DNA from: Ophiodon elongatus
Taxonomy: Eukaryota; Chordata; Actinopteri; Perciformes; Hexagrammidae
Reading direction: 5' to 3'
Assembly (NCBI GenBank): GCA_016806645.1
Contig: JACSYO010002118.1
Span: forward strand, 1 to 64,000
Length of the DNA: 64,000 nt
A program made the translations under genes and the position numbers. A model generated the notes under the pieces. The model did no database searches. It was not told the origin of the DNA and worked only from the letters and a program-made list of their open reading frames with translations. This document shows positions 44,586 to 57,880 of this stretch, one piece after another; position 1 is the stretch's first letter, and every line of letters begins with the position of its first letter.

Positions 44586-46839
44586 CGCCTCGTGGTGGGA
44601 TACACTTCTAAAAATGGATTATTGTACTTCACTAAGCTCAGAGCCCGTTTACCGTCTCCAGCTCGTCCAAAGATCAGAGACGAAGACGTGTCACCTCCAT
44701 CCTTCAGACGCTTTTTAAGACTTTTAAACTTTCCCCCTTTCAGCCCTACGTTTAAAGTCCCGTGTTCGTTTGACCTCGACCTCCGACCCACGCTGACTCT
44801 CCCGCTCTCCCTCCTACGTCACCTGACCCCCCCGGGCGTCCTGGCTCACAGATGAGAAAGAGGGTTATATGCTAAAGACATTGCTTTGAGTAGGTTTGAG
44901 TACAGACCACCACGGGACAGTCCTCCAGCCTGAACACTGACCGGCTCTCAAAGCCTCCAAACGAACATCGCCGATGTACTTTTTATACTTTTTATTTCTT
45001 TGAGCACTTCAGAAAGAAAGTTTAAAGAAATACAGCCAAACTCAACCAAAACGTTCTGAGTACTCTGATCTTTACTGACGTACAAGTACCTACACAAAGG
45101 TGTACAAGTACTCAGCTACAAGTCAAAGTACTGCATTCCAACTACACTGCAGTATAATGTTCATTGTGATGTGACAGTATGATAATATTAATACTGAAGC
45201 ACCCTGTTGCTGTTGTTCAGTTACTTTTAAATACTTAATATACAGTTAGTTTAGTCCAGAGGGTCCCAACATAAGGGGCCGGGCCCCTCCGAAGGGTCGC
45301 CAGATAAATCTGAGGGGTCCTGATATCATTAAAGGAGAGAAATGATGATACTATTTGTTTTCTTTTCTTTTTTGTGAAATATCGTATATATTTTTTCTTC
45401 TGAGCCTCAAACAGTCGTTGAAATGAAACCGTGTTTCCGTGGTTACGCTTGTTTTCTCTTTTCAATGCAACTTTTGTGATCGGATGAGTCAGAACTCGTT
45501 TACGTTTGAGAATCCTTCCTGATGTGATCGCTTCCTCTGGCGGTCAAACGCTGGATAAACACATTTCTTCCCGTTATCTTAGCGGATTAATCAGCGGAGT
45601 AGCCGCTCACAAAGCTACACATTTCATTTCCTGTAAATTCTTAACAATAACAGTAATTTGCTGCTTTCTCTTCATCCCTTCAGTATTTTTAGACTAGTTT
45701 TATTGAAGAATAGCCCTAAAGAACTTCACTAATTTGGTGATAAACTTTAATTTCCTAAACATTTTTCACAGTAAAAGTCCCTTGTGATTTTAGTATTAAT
45801 TGACTTGCTTTATTGGAAAATAGCCACTAATTTGGTGGTAAACACATTTTACTGTAAATTCTTCACAAGAAAAGTCCCTGTTACGCAATATTTTAAAAGC
45901 TTTTATTTTGAAGCAGCAGCCTTCGTCCTCTTTTCCTCCTCTCTTGCCTTTGTGTCCACATGCTGTCGCCACCTCGTTGAGATCTGAACCTCGGCTGATC
46001 GGATCCCGAAGAGAGCGAGATCCGATCTCGGAGCGTACGGCCCCGAGAGCTCAAGCGTTACCATTCGCTCAATGTCCCCAACGGGACGCCAACGAACTCA
46101 TCTGCTCTTTGATGGATCGTATTTCATAAATATATCAGATGTTTCTTTAATTTAAAATCTAAGTCTGACCGTCAGAGAATGTAGTGAAGTGAAAGTGAGA
46201 TCAAATGGAAATACTCGTGTACTTTGCAGTACTTCTATCTGCATTCAAACAGGCCTCCTGTCTGGTGGAACCGACCCCTTTCAGGGCGAGGCTTCGAGGA
46301 CTGTGAGGCCACTTCTCGAGGGACCCGGGGGGCCAGATAGTGTTGGTGACGGAGCCCTGGATTAAGACTTCTATTCCTGGAGTCCCAGCTGTCTCTAACA
46401 TCTTCACTATGAGAAAAGAATAATAATAAATGACAGCGGGCTCGTCTTAAAAGACGTCCGACAACCGGTGCAGGCGCGTCCCGACACTCACAGCTGGCCC
46501 GGGAACAAATGGCCGTGAACCAACAAAACAACGTGTTGCTAGGGAGACGTAATAATATCTGCAGGGTTAAATTTGGGGCCTGATTTTTTTTTTGTGTCTC
46601 AAGTGTGTGTTATGTGTAGGATTGTCTCGGGGGGCGGGGGGGGGGGGGGAACCCAACACCGTGGAACAACATCCCTCGGCCTCAGACGGTTCATCTGCTT
46701 CACGCAGACCGAAATACAGACAAGAGGCCGCGAAGGCATTTGAACCCCACAGAGAGGAGAACGTGGAGGAGAAGGATCTCAAGGAACACCGGTTGTTCAG
46801 GTCCGCGGAACGACGTCAACGAAGTAAAAGCTCCTCTGT
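44586..46839. other. Intron 1 of TnI-d, unique part
   Basis: Mixed unique DNA with no recognised exon. A G homopolymer lies at about 46,629-46,649. The open frames near 44,600-44,850 and 46,240-46,530 show no known motif and probably arise by chance in GC-richer DNA. Confidence 0.4.
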
Positions 46840-47480
<641 letters not shown>

Positions 47481-47934
47481 AAGAATGTAGAATATTTTTA
47501 AAGGGATGTTGTGTTTTACATGTTCACTTCAGATATACTAAGCGCAGTAAAAAGTTAAATAGTTTCCTCTGAGATGGAGGAGAGTAGAAGTAGGAAGTAG
47601 AATAGAATGTAAACACTCCGAAGACGGTAAAAACTAATAAAAGTGTGAGTAGTTAATTCGATGTGACGTGAAGCTACTCGTCTCGTTGTTCAGGAGAAGA
47701 ACGAAGCTGGAGGCTCCTCTCGGTGTGAGCGGAGCGTTAACGTCTGGCGGCAGAAGGAACCAGTCTAAATCTGTGAGGGCTTAACGAGCGGCGCGAGGCG
47801 GAGACGAGACTGAAGCGGGCAGCCGCTGCAGATTAGAGCGGGCTTTCCTCCGGACGCCTCGGCGCTGACAGGAGGATAAACACGGGGTCCTCTTTCAGGC
47901 TGCCACCTTGTAGTGGTGTTGCCTTTCAGCGAGC

Positions 47935-48415
47935 CACGTCACCACTACTACATCATACACCACCCACCGGGCCCTACATCATACACCACCCACCGGGCCC
48001 TACATCATACACCACCCACAGGGCCCTCCATCATACACCACCCACAGGGCCCTACATCATACACCACCCACCGGGCCCTCCATCATACACCACCCACCGG
48101 GCCCTACATCATACACCACCCACAGGGCCCTCCATCATACACCACCCACAGGGCCCTACATCATACACCACCCACAGGGCCCTCCATCATACACCACCGG
48201 GCCGTACAGTACACCACCGGGCCGTACACCACCGGGCCGTACACCACCGGGCCGTACAGTACACCACCGGGCCTTACACCACCAGGCCGTACAGTACACC
48301 ACCGGGCCGTACACCACCTGGCCGTACACCACCGGGCCTTACACCACCTGGCCTTACGCCACCTGGCCGTACACCACCTGGCCGTACACCACCTGGCCGT
48401 ACACCACCGGGCCGC
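47935..48415. repeat. Two adjoining minisatellites (27-bp then 15-bp)
   Basis: From 47,947 to about 48,195, ten copies of a unit containing catcatacaccacccaccgg and gccct. From 48,196 to 48,415 a shorter 15-bp unit, gggccgtacaccacc, with cagta inserts and tgg variants. The short unit shares the tacaccacc...gggcc core, so it probably arose from the longer one. Confidence 0.93.
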
Positions 48416-48824
48416 CTTGCCTTTCTGAAGCCATGCAGAACAAAAGAAAACCCACTCGGGACACGAGGATGAGAATAAAAGAAACCAAAAAGTTCCCACA
48501 TTTCTTTTGCAAATTGTGTCACAATATAAAAAAAGCATATTAAAGTCATCTACTGACAATCAAACTAAACTATTGATGCAAATTACTAAAACAGTGAAAA
48601 TAAATCATAAAGAATTCCCCCAAAACATCAAACTCCTGAACGTGACCCTTTTGATGAAAGAACGTCACGTTGATGACGAAATAAAACTTTTTCTCTCTGA
48701 ACTCCATCAGGACAAAGGAAACATGAACTCATAACAACTGCACCGAGCAGACGAAGCATCTACGCCCGCTGAAGAGATGGAGCACGCAAACACACTTCTA
48801 CACCGACGGAGGAAGAGTCCTTAC

Positions 48825-48991
48825 TTTGCCCAGCGGAGTATTCAGCTCGTCGGAGACGCAGACCGAGTCCCGGCCGGACCGAGAGTCCACAAGTATATAT
48901 CCCGATCTCCGATAGCCCTCTAAATCCTCCACTTTCTCTTTATGGAAGCGGATTACTGGTCAAACCAATGGGCTGGCAAGGTCATGAAATA
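48825..48991 (-). promoter_or_regulatory. TnI-d core promoter and non-coding exon 1
   Basis: On the minus strand, a TATA box (ATATATA, 48,900-48,894) precedes a donor (GCAAA|GTAAGG, exon end 48,825), giving an exon 1 of about 45 bp. The shared TnI block lies at 48,931-48,991: plus-strand tctctttatggaagcgg, then aaaccaatgggct (CCAAT box), then caaggtcatgaaatac. A MEF2-like ttataaataac lies about 45 bp further upstream (49,035-49,045). Confidence 0.78.
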
Positions 48992-49199
48992 CAGTACAGT
49001 GTCATCTGCCCCCCTCTTCGCTCCGCTGGTCTCATTATAAATAACCCGCCCTTTAAGATTGTTATCTGTATTATCTTGTTTCATCCAGCTTCTGACGGAC
49101 AGAACGCAGGAAAGTGATTAAACCACAGAGGCATTTTGTAATCAGCAGTTAATACGTTTATATAATGAGCGTAAATTATTAAAGCTGCTGCCACACAGC

Positions 49200-49840
49200 T
49201 CAACTGTGTCCAGTCAGACGCGTGAGAGGACTCCACACGTCTGACTGATGCTTTTATTTTGTAGGGAGTCTCTTTATTAATTAATTATTCTTTTTTTTTT
49301 TATCAAAAATGTGAGCTTCCAGTTTCTCGTTCATCTGTCGCGTAGAGGATCTTTGTCTCTTTCAGCTGAACCTCTGAACAGAGTTTAGTTCTCGTCTACT
49401 AAACTAAATAACATCTATTAGGAAAGAGACTTCCTACAAAATAAAAGCATCAGTCAGACGTGTAGAGTCCTCTCACACGTCTGACTGGACACATTGATAA
49501 AAACATTAATAACTTTTCAATGGTGGTGTGTATATCCTACAAAACTCTTTTATCATATCCCCACCACCATTGAAGTTATTGATGTTTTTATCAATGTGTC
49601 CAGTCAGACGCGTGAGAGGACGAATGATGCTTTTATTTTGTAGGAAGTCTCTTTCCTAATAGATGTTATTTAGTTTAGTAGACGAGAACTAAACTCTGTT
49701 CAGAGGTTCAGCTGAAAGAGACAAAGATCCTCTACGCGACAGATGAACGAGAAACTGGAAGCTCACATTTAAATAAAAAGAGCTTCCTGTTTCAGTGTCA
49801 AGACTTTCACAATAAAAGCAGCCCAGAACAAGCTGGAATT
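49200..49840. mobile_element. Inverted-duplicated MITE-like element
   Basis: Plus fragment (49,207-49,262), then an opposite-orientation copy (about 49,312-49,558), then a plus copy (about 49,559-49,835). The middle and right parts are arranged tail to tail and could fold into a hairpin with arms of roughly 190 bp. It matches the intronic copy at 41,965-42,320. Confidence 0.8.
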
Positions 49841-52772
49841 AACGATTACCAATATTCAGAGTTCAATAATGAAACTAATCGTTCAACAGGATTCTGTGTC
49901 GTGACACTATTTGAGTAATTTCATTCTTCTTTTGGGGACTAAACTATTTCCCATGTGATTAATACATTTAGTGTCTGAATTATACAGTTTTCATCCGTTA
50001 GAATAGTTATTATTCCACTGAAATCAATTTGTTTGATGTGTAGCTGGAAGCTGATAATAACATTTTAGCTTTATTATTTTCTATACTGACAAAAAACAAT
50101 CCTTCAACAGTATCAGAAACTAAATAAATGTTTGTGTCTGTATTTAAAACCTTTAAGTTGTTTGGTCTTGAACAACCCTTTTCATTGTATTTGGTTTATG
50201 GATTATGTCTTTTAATAGAAAGTTGAACTCACAGCGTTGCTGTCGTTGCAGCCCAGCGGCTCTGAAAGAGAGAAGACTGTCAGACAGAACACACGGCGAC
50301 TGCATGAAGTTAATGAGCTGGATGAAGGTCAAGAACCAACGTGATCTCACAGAAACACGAAGCGACCTCGACCTCTTCAACGCGACCGCGGAAACACCAA
50401 CCGCGGGAGCAACGCAACTACGAGGGTTTAGGAAGGAAAAGCTCAACGCAAGCAACTTTTAAAATGTCTGTTTTCTGAATGAAGTTCGGATCCATCGGCG
50501 CTACGCTATGCTAACGCTGTAGCTAACGCTGTAGCTAACGCTGTAGCTAAACGCTGTAGCTAAACGCTATGCTAACGCTATAGCTACTCCATCAACACTT
50601 AGACTATATCGTCATAGGCAGAAATCTGTGCTCTCAAAACAAAGGTCTTTGGAGAGCTTCTCTGGAAAGGGGGAAAGAACCAATGAGGAGACAGAAGAAG
50701 AAGAAGAAGAAGAAAAGAACCAATGAGGAGACAGAAGAAGAAGAAGAAGAAGAAGAAGAAGAAGAAGAAGAAGAAGAAGAAGAAGAAGAAGAAGAAGAAG
50801 AAGGGAAACGAACCAATGAGGAGACAGAAGAAGAAGAAGAGCCTACGACTTCCAAGAAGAAGAAAGCTTCATTAAACACAACATCAGGAGTACTACTTAA
50901 AATACGGTTCATCCTCCAGGAGATTCTCACGCTGCAGAATATGTGGAGATAATTCAGCTTAATGGGGAGTTGTATTTTTTTATGTACTTTATATTTGTTT
51001 TTATGCGGGTCGTATCATTTTATTACGTCAGATTTATTACGTCAGATTTATCGCCCACACCTTGAAGGCCGGTTCGTGAAAATACTGTCTTACACGAAAC
51101 CGGTCCGTGGTGTAAAAAAGGTTGAGGACCTCTAGTTTAATGCAACAAGGCCCCGCCCACAAGGATGAAAGATGTGGCGTCGACTCCTGAAATGACCCTG
51201 AAATGACCCTGAAATGACCCTGAAATGACCCTGAAATGACCCCTGCCTCGTTGCGGGTGTGTTCACTCTACTTCTTATAGTTTTAAGAAGTCGTGGTCGT
51301 TTCACGTATTTCTGTGAGTTCAGGCTGTCGAAACATAAATTGCAACAGTTTATTTAAATCCCTCTATTTAACATTTATAGGCAGTATAGTAACATTTAAT
51401 AAATGGTTATTAACACAATATAACATAGTTTTAAGTACACATATAAGGACATTTTAAGTGTTTTAAATGTAAATGTATTATAAATTCTCCTATGAAGACG
51501 TATTTTATATTCCAACTATGTTTCCTATAATGTGATTCATTGAGTTGAAGTTGTTCACAAATACATCAATAAATGCTTATATCTCCTTATATCTATATTA
51601 TTATCATTACTAACTATTGATTAAATGTTTATACTTATGAATGGTAAAAATGAGGGTTGAAATAAACTGTTAAGACAAAAGGTGAAAATCAAAACGACAT
51701 ATTAATAAAATTATTTTAAAAAAAGACTCACCTCAGATCTGTTTCTCTTTTTGTGATCCGTTTTGTTCGGATGCTAAAAGTCACCGTCAGGAAGATAAAT
51801 ATACTTCACAGAGTTCCTTTCAGGGGACAAATGTTTGTTATACGACATTATTCGGGGTCGTGTTCCTCACGTCAACGACGTGTTGGAGACGACACCATCA
51901 CAAGATTTGCACGTCATAAAACAGCTACGACGAGAAACGTTAACTCAGCGATGGATTATGTTCACGGCTTTTTAACACTCCCACAGCTCCACCACACTCA
52001 GTGATGGACATCCACCTGCTCCGTCCATCAGCAGCAGTTACATTCAATATATACATTATTTTATACGTAATAGTTATTGTATTTGTAAAACTAAAGCAAT
52101 GCATGTATTTTGAATACTAATTTAAATTCACAAAATTTGAGTTTAAATCAGTGCGAAGGACAGCGAAGCATCATCCATAATACGTCCACCCATTTATTGA
52201 TAGTATATCTAACTTAATTTAATACTTATTCTTGAAAGTAACCATCATGACAACCCAAACGTTATTGTCTAGTTATGGTGAAACAAAACCAAGTCCCAAT
52301 GTCGACTACTGTCCCTAAAAGATGCTGTTGTTAGAGGAGCCCATTGCCTCTGAGTTAGCTGCTAGCTAATGTTAGCTGCTAGCTAACGTTAGCTGCTAGC
52401 TAACGTTAGCTAACCTTCATTTTAAATACTTATATAATATGCTTAAGATTTAACTTGGAGATTCCAAGTACTCTTAATATGGGATGTAATATATCAATAA
52501 TGATTTCATTAATATACATTTTATGAACACCTAAGTGACTGAGACGTCCGTTTCCTCTGTTAGCGTATCAAGGTCCAGCTAGCTAGTTTCCTTAAAGGTG
52601 CTCAATACGAATTCATCTGTTGCCTCCATATGGCTCTCAACATGGCGACAGCTCAGCCGGCGGCTCACAGCTAACAGCTAATTTCTGATTTATGCCAAAA
52701 TCTTTTAATCCCAGTTGTCAAATTTCGTGTTTTACAACAAATAAGCGTGACTAAAACGTCTCCTTCAGTTTC
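49841..52772. other. Intergenic DNA between TnI-d and TnI-e
   Basis: AT-rich, no gene recognised. It contains a gctaacgctgtagctaacgc repeat (50,508-50,586), a GAA tract (see next), an 11-bp gaccctgaaat array (51,184-51,243) and a tagctgctagctaacgt repeat (52,358-52,412). A possible 29-bp minus-strand exon (50,261-50,233) and a lone donor (51,732) were noted but not linked to any protein. Confidence 0.45.
50690..50846. repeat. (GAA)n microsatellite with aaccaatgaggagacagaag units
   Basis: GAA runs separated by three copies of aaccaatgaggagacagaag, about 150 bp in all. Confidence 0.93.
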
Positions 52773-52778
52773 TTTATT
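52773..52778 (-). terminator. Putative poly(A) signal of TnI-e (AATAAA)
   Basis: AATAAA on the minus strand, about 70 bases after the TnI-e stop codon. Exact hexamer at a usual distance. Confidence 0.6.
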
Positions 52779-52847
52779 CAGTCAAACAGTATTGTTATTA
52801 TCATTAAATATATTTGTCCCATCTAGACCAGCCAATAATAGTGCAGC

Positions 52848-55800
52848 TTAAGCCTCGCCCTCAAACATCTTCTTCCTCCCGTCCATGCCGGCTTTGTCTT
52901 CAATGTTTTTACGCCAGTCGCCGACGTCTCGCAGTTCCTTGTCCTGCAACACCAAAGACGACCATAAATCATAGCAGATAATCTGGTATATAGTATGAGA
53001 ATAGTTGCTTTTAGGGAAGGTTGGTGGAACATAGACATATTGATTTCATGGAGTAAAAAGGTTAAGAAAGGTCTCTCTAAGAAGTAAACTTCCCTCAGAA
53101 AAATGTAATTAGTGTTATGAAAACAGGTTGTCGTGATGTCTACGTCTCTACAGAACGTAGAGACTTCTCTGGAGAGGTTTATGAAATCAAAGGTGTAATA
53201 AATGTGATTTTTAGTGCCAACAATGTCTTTCAGATCCAGAGTGAAAGAAGTCATCTACTCCGGATGACTTCTTAAAAAAGACAGTGGAATAAACTCCGCC
53301 TCTTTTTAAACACAGCATTCTATAGAAAACAGTTTCCATCCAGATGTAGAGCAAATTTTCACAAAACTTCTAGAAAAATCTGCAAAAGAAAATGCAAATC
53401 TCTGTGTGTTTCCGTGAGTTAAGGCTCAAACTATGGAAAACCATGTGAACAATGATGGAAATATAACATTTCTGTTTCATGTATTAATGTGAGTAAAGTC
53501 TCCTCATCGCTCCAAACACATCGTCACACGCTTCATGTTCGTCATTATTTATTCCCTCAGTCTGTTTCCGTTTTCTTTTCATCGATACACCAACGTCTCC
53601 ATGGTAACCGGGCGAAACATTTTTATTTGTAGGATATTTTATATTTTTATATTTTTGTTTATAAGCACACAAAGGCAGGTGGATGGAAACGCACCTAGAG
53701 AAATGCAATCATCCGTGTCTGCTAGCTCGTAATAATAATAATAATAATAATAATAATAGTAATAATAATAATAATAACCAGCTGCTTCTGTCGCTTCCAA
53801 ACCGGTTAATGAAACGAGGCCCCTTCCTCACCTCCTCCTTGACCTCCTTCTTGACCTGCTTCAGGTTGGCCCTCAGGTCCATGTTGACCGTGTGCTTGGA
53901 GCCCAGCAGAGCCTTCAGCATGGCGTCGGCCGACATGCGGACCTTCCTCAGGACCGGCTTCTTGAACTTACCCATCAGGTCCTGGACTTTGATCTTCAGG
54001 TCGTCGATCTGGAAGGTGGAACCAGAGGAGACGTTGGGTTCCCTACGAACGCCTCCAGCACGCTACAGAGCAACGTTTACAACCTGGTACAGCCGAGAAC
54101 ACATCATAAAGCCTGAACACTTGCCACCTTCTTTGGACCAGGATTTAGTTTTTTTAGATTTCAAAATTAGAGACATTTATTGAGAGAAGTTTTTTTACAA
54201 CAATTTAAGCAATTTTCAAACATAGATTATCGTTATTTTTGCCTTTGTGTCATGCCAGTGGCCACTAAGGATTTAACTGCACTGCAAAATGAACCGTTCT
54301 TAAAGCCTCACCAGTTAAAGAAAATAGAGCTAAAGATGTAAAATGTGTCTTGAGATAAGATGAGATGAAATAACCCATTATTCGTACAATACATTATCAA
54401 ACAGTAAAGGCATAATAAATAAGTAAATCGTAAAAAAAATTAAAAAAATAAAAATACAATAAGGGAGGGAGCAGAGGGCGGTTATGAGGTCATTAAAATA
54501 TGAAAGACTGACCTTCAATTTTATAAACATTTACCCAAAATTCAGCACGACAACCTCCCTATCTTTGGAGACTGGAACCTCCACACGGTGTTAACGTACA
54601 GCAGCGTGAGTTTGAACAACGTTTGGGAGCAAAGCGTGAGCGGGAAGGCTCTGCAGGGGTTAAATCTTTAAATAAGTTCATGTAATCTACCTCCTTGTTG
54701 GATTTATTAACTTTCATATCCAGGTCGTACCGCTCCTCGTCGATCACGTCGATCTTGTGGTTGACCTCCCGGCACAGCTCCTGAACACAAACGGCAACAG
54801 TATCGTCACGGTGACAAAATGACGCCCTGCGGACCACAAACATCACCGTATTTTATCAAATTAAGAGTTCATTCTATTATGTACATCGTCTGCCATATTC
54901 AATACAACATAAACCATCTCTGTATTAATATATCTATCTACTAAAGCTAGGGTTTGTTGCCTCAACCCAACTTTAGTTTTTAACGTAATGTCGTGTCCCT
55001 GTACCTGAAACCAACGATAACCTTTCCTGACTGTCTGTTTCCTGACTGTTTGTTTCCTGACTGTCTGTTTCCTGACTTTTTGTTTCCTGACTGTCTGTTT
55101 CCTGACTGTTTGTTTCCTGACTGTCTGTTACCTGACTGTCTGTTTCCCGACTGTCTGTTTCCCGACTGTCTGCTTCCCGACTGTCTGTTTCCCGACTGTC
55201 TGCTTCCCGACTGTCTGTTTCCTGACTGTTTGTTTCCTGACTGTCTGTTTCGTGACTGTCTGTTTCCCGACTGTCTGTTTCCTGACTGTCTGTTTCCTGA
55301 CTTTTTGTTTCCTGACTGTTTGTTTCCTGACTGTCTGTTTCCTGACTGTTTGTTTCCTGGCTGTCTGTTTCCTGACTATCTGTTTCCTGACTGTCTGTTT
55401 CCTGACTGTTTGTTTCCTGACTGTCTGTTTCCTGACTATCTGTTTCCTGACTGTCTGTTTCCTGACTTTTTGTTTCCTGACTGTTTGTTTCCTGGCTGTC
55501 TGTTTCCTGACTGTCTGTTTCCTGACTTTTTGTTTCCTGACTGTTTCCTGACTGTCTGCTTCGTGGCTGTCTGCTTCCTGCCTGTCTGTTTCGTGACTGT
55601 CTGCTTCCTGCCTGTCTGCTTCCTGCCTGTCTGTTTCCTGCCTGTCTGCTTCGTGGCTGTCTGCTTCCTGACTGTCTGCTTCCTGCCTGTCTGCTTCCTG
55701 CCTGTCTGCTTCGTGGCTGTCTGCTTCCTGCCTGTCTGTTTCGTGACTGTCTGCTTCCTGCCTGTCTGTTTCCTGCCTGTCTGCTTCCTGCCTGTCTGCT

Positions 55801-56100
55801 TCGTGGCTGTCTGCTTCCTGACTGTCTGTTTCCTGACTGTTTGTTTCCTGACTGTCTGCTTCCTGCCTGTCTGCTTCCTGCCTGTCTGCTTCCTGCCTGT
55901 CTGTTTCGTGGCTGCTCCTCGTGGTACCTGCAGCTCCTGCATGTTGCGGGGCATGCACACAGGAGGACAGTGCTCTGCCATGTACCGGCCCCTGTCCTCC
56001 TCCCGCTCCCTGTCCTCCTCCTCCAGCAGCCCTTTGGCGATGGACAGCATCAGACTCTGCAACATGACATCAGATATTATTATTATTATTATTATTATTA

Positions 56101-56152
<52 letters not shown>

Positions 56153-56810
56153 CTGTACTTCAACTGTAAAATAAATTATAGTAGAGATATTTACCTTCAG
56201 ATGATGCTTACGACTCGATGACATCTTTTTCCTGAAGAGTTTGAGAAACATTTATTACGACAGATTTCTATGTCAGCGTATTACGACCATTGAAGGTAAA
56301 TATATATATATTTATTTATTTATTTATATATATTTATGTATATATTTATATATATACATATAATATTTATATATATATATAATCTATAATATTTATATAT
56401 ATAAATATATATTTACCTTCAATGGTCGTAATATATAATTTATTGTTTTCTTTACCTACAATGGCCCTGATATAACCATCGTAGCTTTCTGATTAAAAGA
56501 ACATTACTTTTATAGTCACAATAAACACAAATTGCAAAAAAAGGCGACTTGGTTTTAGAAAATTCCTGAAATTAATATATCTTGACTGGAAACAAATCCT
56601 TTTACTTATTTTCCAAAAAATGCAGTCAGGTTTTAGACTAAATGGAATGTAAGATTTATATTTCAGTTTAAATGTTGTAAGTGATTCTGTTACACGTCTA
56701 TAACTTCATAACTTTGACCCTTTGAAGTTTAACTTCAGTGTTATTGGTCCAAATAAATCATACACATGAACATGTAGATGAATGAGACCCAGAATTACTC
56801 ACTCCGACAT
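52848..56810 (-). CDS. Troponin I, fast skeletal type (TnI-e), complete
   Basis: Six coding exons: 56,810-56,803 (5' UTR to an acceptor near 56,835); 56,231-56,195; 56,056-55,928; 54,780-54,691; 54,008-53,832; 52,943-52,848 (stop TAA). Joined: 178 residues starting MSEKKMSSSRKHHLK. Residues 16-58 (SLMLSIAKGLLEEEDRERE...) contain AEHCPPVCMP, close to the AEHCPP stretch known from mammalian fast TnI; 59-88 (ELCREVNHKIDVIDEERYD...) form the coiled coil with troponin T; GKFKKPVLRKVR (101-112) is the inhibitory peptide, then MSADAMLKALLGSKHTV. The C-terminus DVGDWRKNIEDKAGMDGRKK keeps the GM.GRKK insertion that b, c and d lack. All borders are AG/GT. Of the five genes it is closest to the classical vertebrate fast isoform. 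A 15-bp minisatellite fills intron 4 up to the exon 4 donor, ATT repeats fill intron 3, and a long hairpin sits in intron 2. Confidence 0.95.
53729..53777. repeat. (TAA)n microsatellite
   Basis: About 16 AAT/TAA triplets with one TAG interruption, 55 bp from the exon 6 donor of TnI-e. Confidence 0.95.
55020..55915. repeat. 15-bp minisatellite filling intron 4 of TnI-e
   Basis: About 59 copies of a 15-bp unit. The left part is mostly ctgactgtctgtttc; the right part is mostly ctgcctgtctgcttc, with cgtggctg variants. The array ends about 10 bp from the exon 4 donor. The long open frames on both strands (up to nearly 400 codons) exist only because the period is a multiple of three. Confidence 0.97.
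56077..56152. repeat. (ATT)n microsatellite in intron 3 of TnI-e
   Basis: About 25 ATT triplets with one GTT. It fills more than half of the 138-bp intron between exons 3 and 4. Confidence 0.96.
56279..56433. repeat. Inverted repeat with 26-bp perfect arms in intron 2 of TnI-e
   Basis: Arms at 56,279-56,304 and about 56,408-56,433 begin tattacgaccattgaaggta and end with its exact reverse complement. The centre is TA/TTTA-rich. A third, diverged piece (ctttacctacaatggccctg) lies at about 56,450-56,470. It could be a small fold-back element. Confidence 0.88.
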
Positions 56811-57404
56811 CTTGGCGTTTATTTTGCTTCAAAGCCTGCAGAAAAACACAATTTCCCATTTGATTGGTTTATGAGTGTAGAAGAAAAGTATCTCCTCATC
56901 ACAGAGAAGTCATTAAGTATGAGATGGGAGACAAGGGGAAGATGGGGTCAGGCTTTCAGGAATAATATAATAACTCCACTTAGAGGAAACGGGACACCGC
57001 CGCGGAGCGTCAGGAACAGCCTGGAGTCTAAATCAGGACCAGTCCAGTTGTCCTCCTGGGCATCCCACTCACGAGAGGTCCTCTGTAAGACTACCAGGAA
57101 ACACTCAACACCTCCTCCGATTGGTGCAAACGTCTGACTGCGACTCCTGAAATAGAGCTTCAATCCAGAGCGACGACGACTGAATCCAAACGGAAAACTA
57201 GAGATTCTCCAATCTTTGATCACAATAATGATTTCTCCATTAATGCCACATTCACATGGATTCAGACGTACGGCAAGATGGACAACACCTTTTTGGACGG
57301 CTCAGTAAAAACAGTCCAACGGAATGACACCACGGCAAAATATGCATGACGATATGTTGCTATGGTGATGTTGTGTTATTGACAGGCAGCAACCTCCGGT
57401 TTTG

Positions 57405-57880
57405 CTGAGTGAAGTCAAAGCTTCATGTGTTAAAGCTGCATTCTCTCTCCTGACCACCAGGGGGCGACTCCTCTGGTTGTATAGAAGTCAAAGCTTCATG
57501 TGTTAAAGCTGCATTCTCTCTCCTGACCACCAGGGGGCGACTCCTCTGGTTGTATAGAAGTCTATAGAAAATGACTCTACTTCTCTCTTGATTTATTCCC
57601 TCAGTAAACATTGTAAACATGAGTTTATGTCTCAATCTCTAGTTTCAAGTCTTCTTCAATACAGCATGATGTTCATTTAGTAAATTATGGTCCATTTAGA
57701 GTCAAACAGACCATAAAGAGGGGATGCTTTAGGGGCGGGGCTACAGGGTGATTGACAGGTCGACACCAGAGACGTATAGGCGTCTCTACGTCCTCCTCAG
57801 TCCTAATATGGTCACTTCCTGTGAAATGCCGTCCAAAAGCCAACGAGTTACATCCCGATGACGATGTCCACTCCTTCTAT
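57405..57880. mobile_element. Interspersed element with 73-bp repeats, copy 4 (minus orientation)
   Basis: Two 73-bp units (57,418-57,562), then the conserved body ending in ggggcggggctacagggtga, then an end containing gacgatgtccactccttcta, equivalent to the outer end of the 43.2-kb copy. It lies in intron 1 of TnI-e. Confidence 0.75.

Noticed and set aside
53683..54183. 166-codon plus-strand frame over TnI-e exon 6, and similar plus-strand frames at 11,198, 20,600 and 39,482
   Set aside because: Antisense shadows of conserved exon 6, whose codon composition keeps opposite frames open. There is no splice or start evidence on the plus strand.
54993..56251. Open frames of up to about 390 codons on both strands over the 15-bp array
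   Set aside because: They consist only of the repeated unit, exist in both directions, and overlap true TnI exon 4 on the minus strand. They follow from a repeat period divisible by three.
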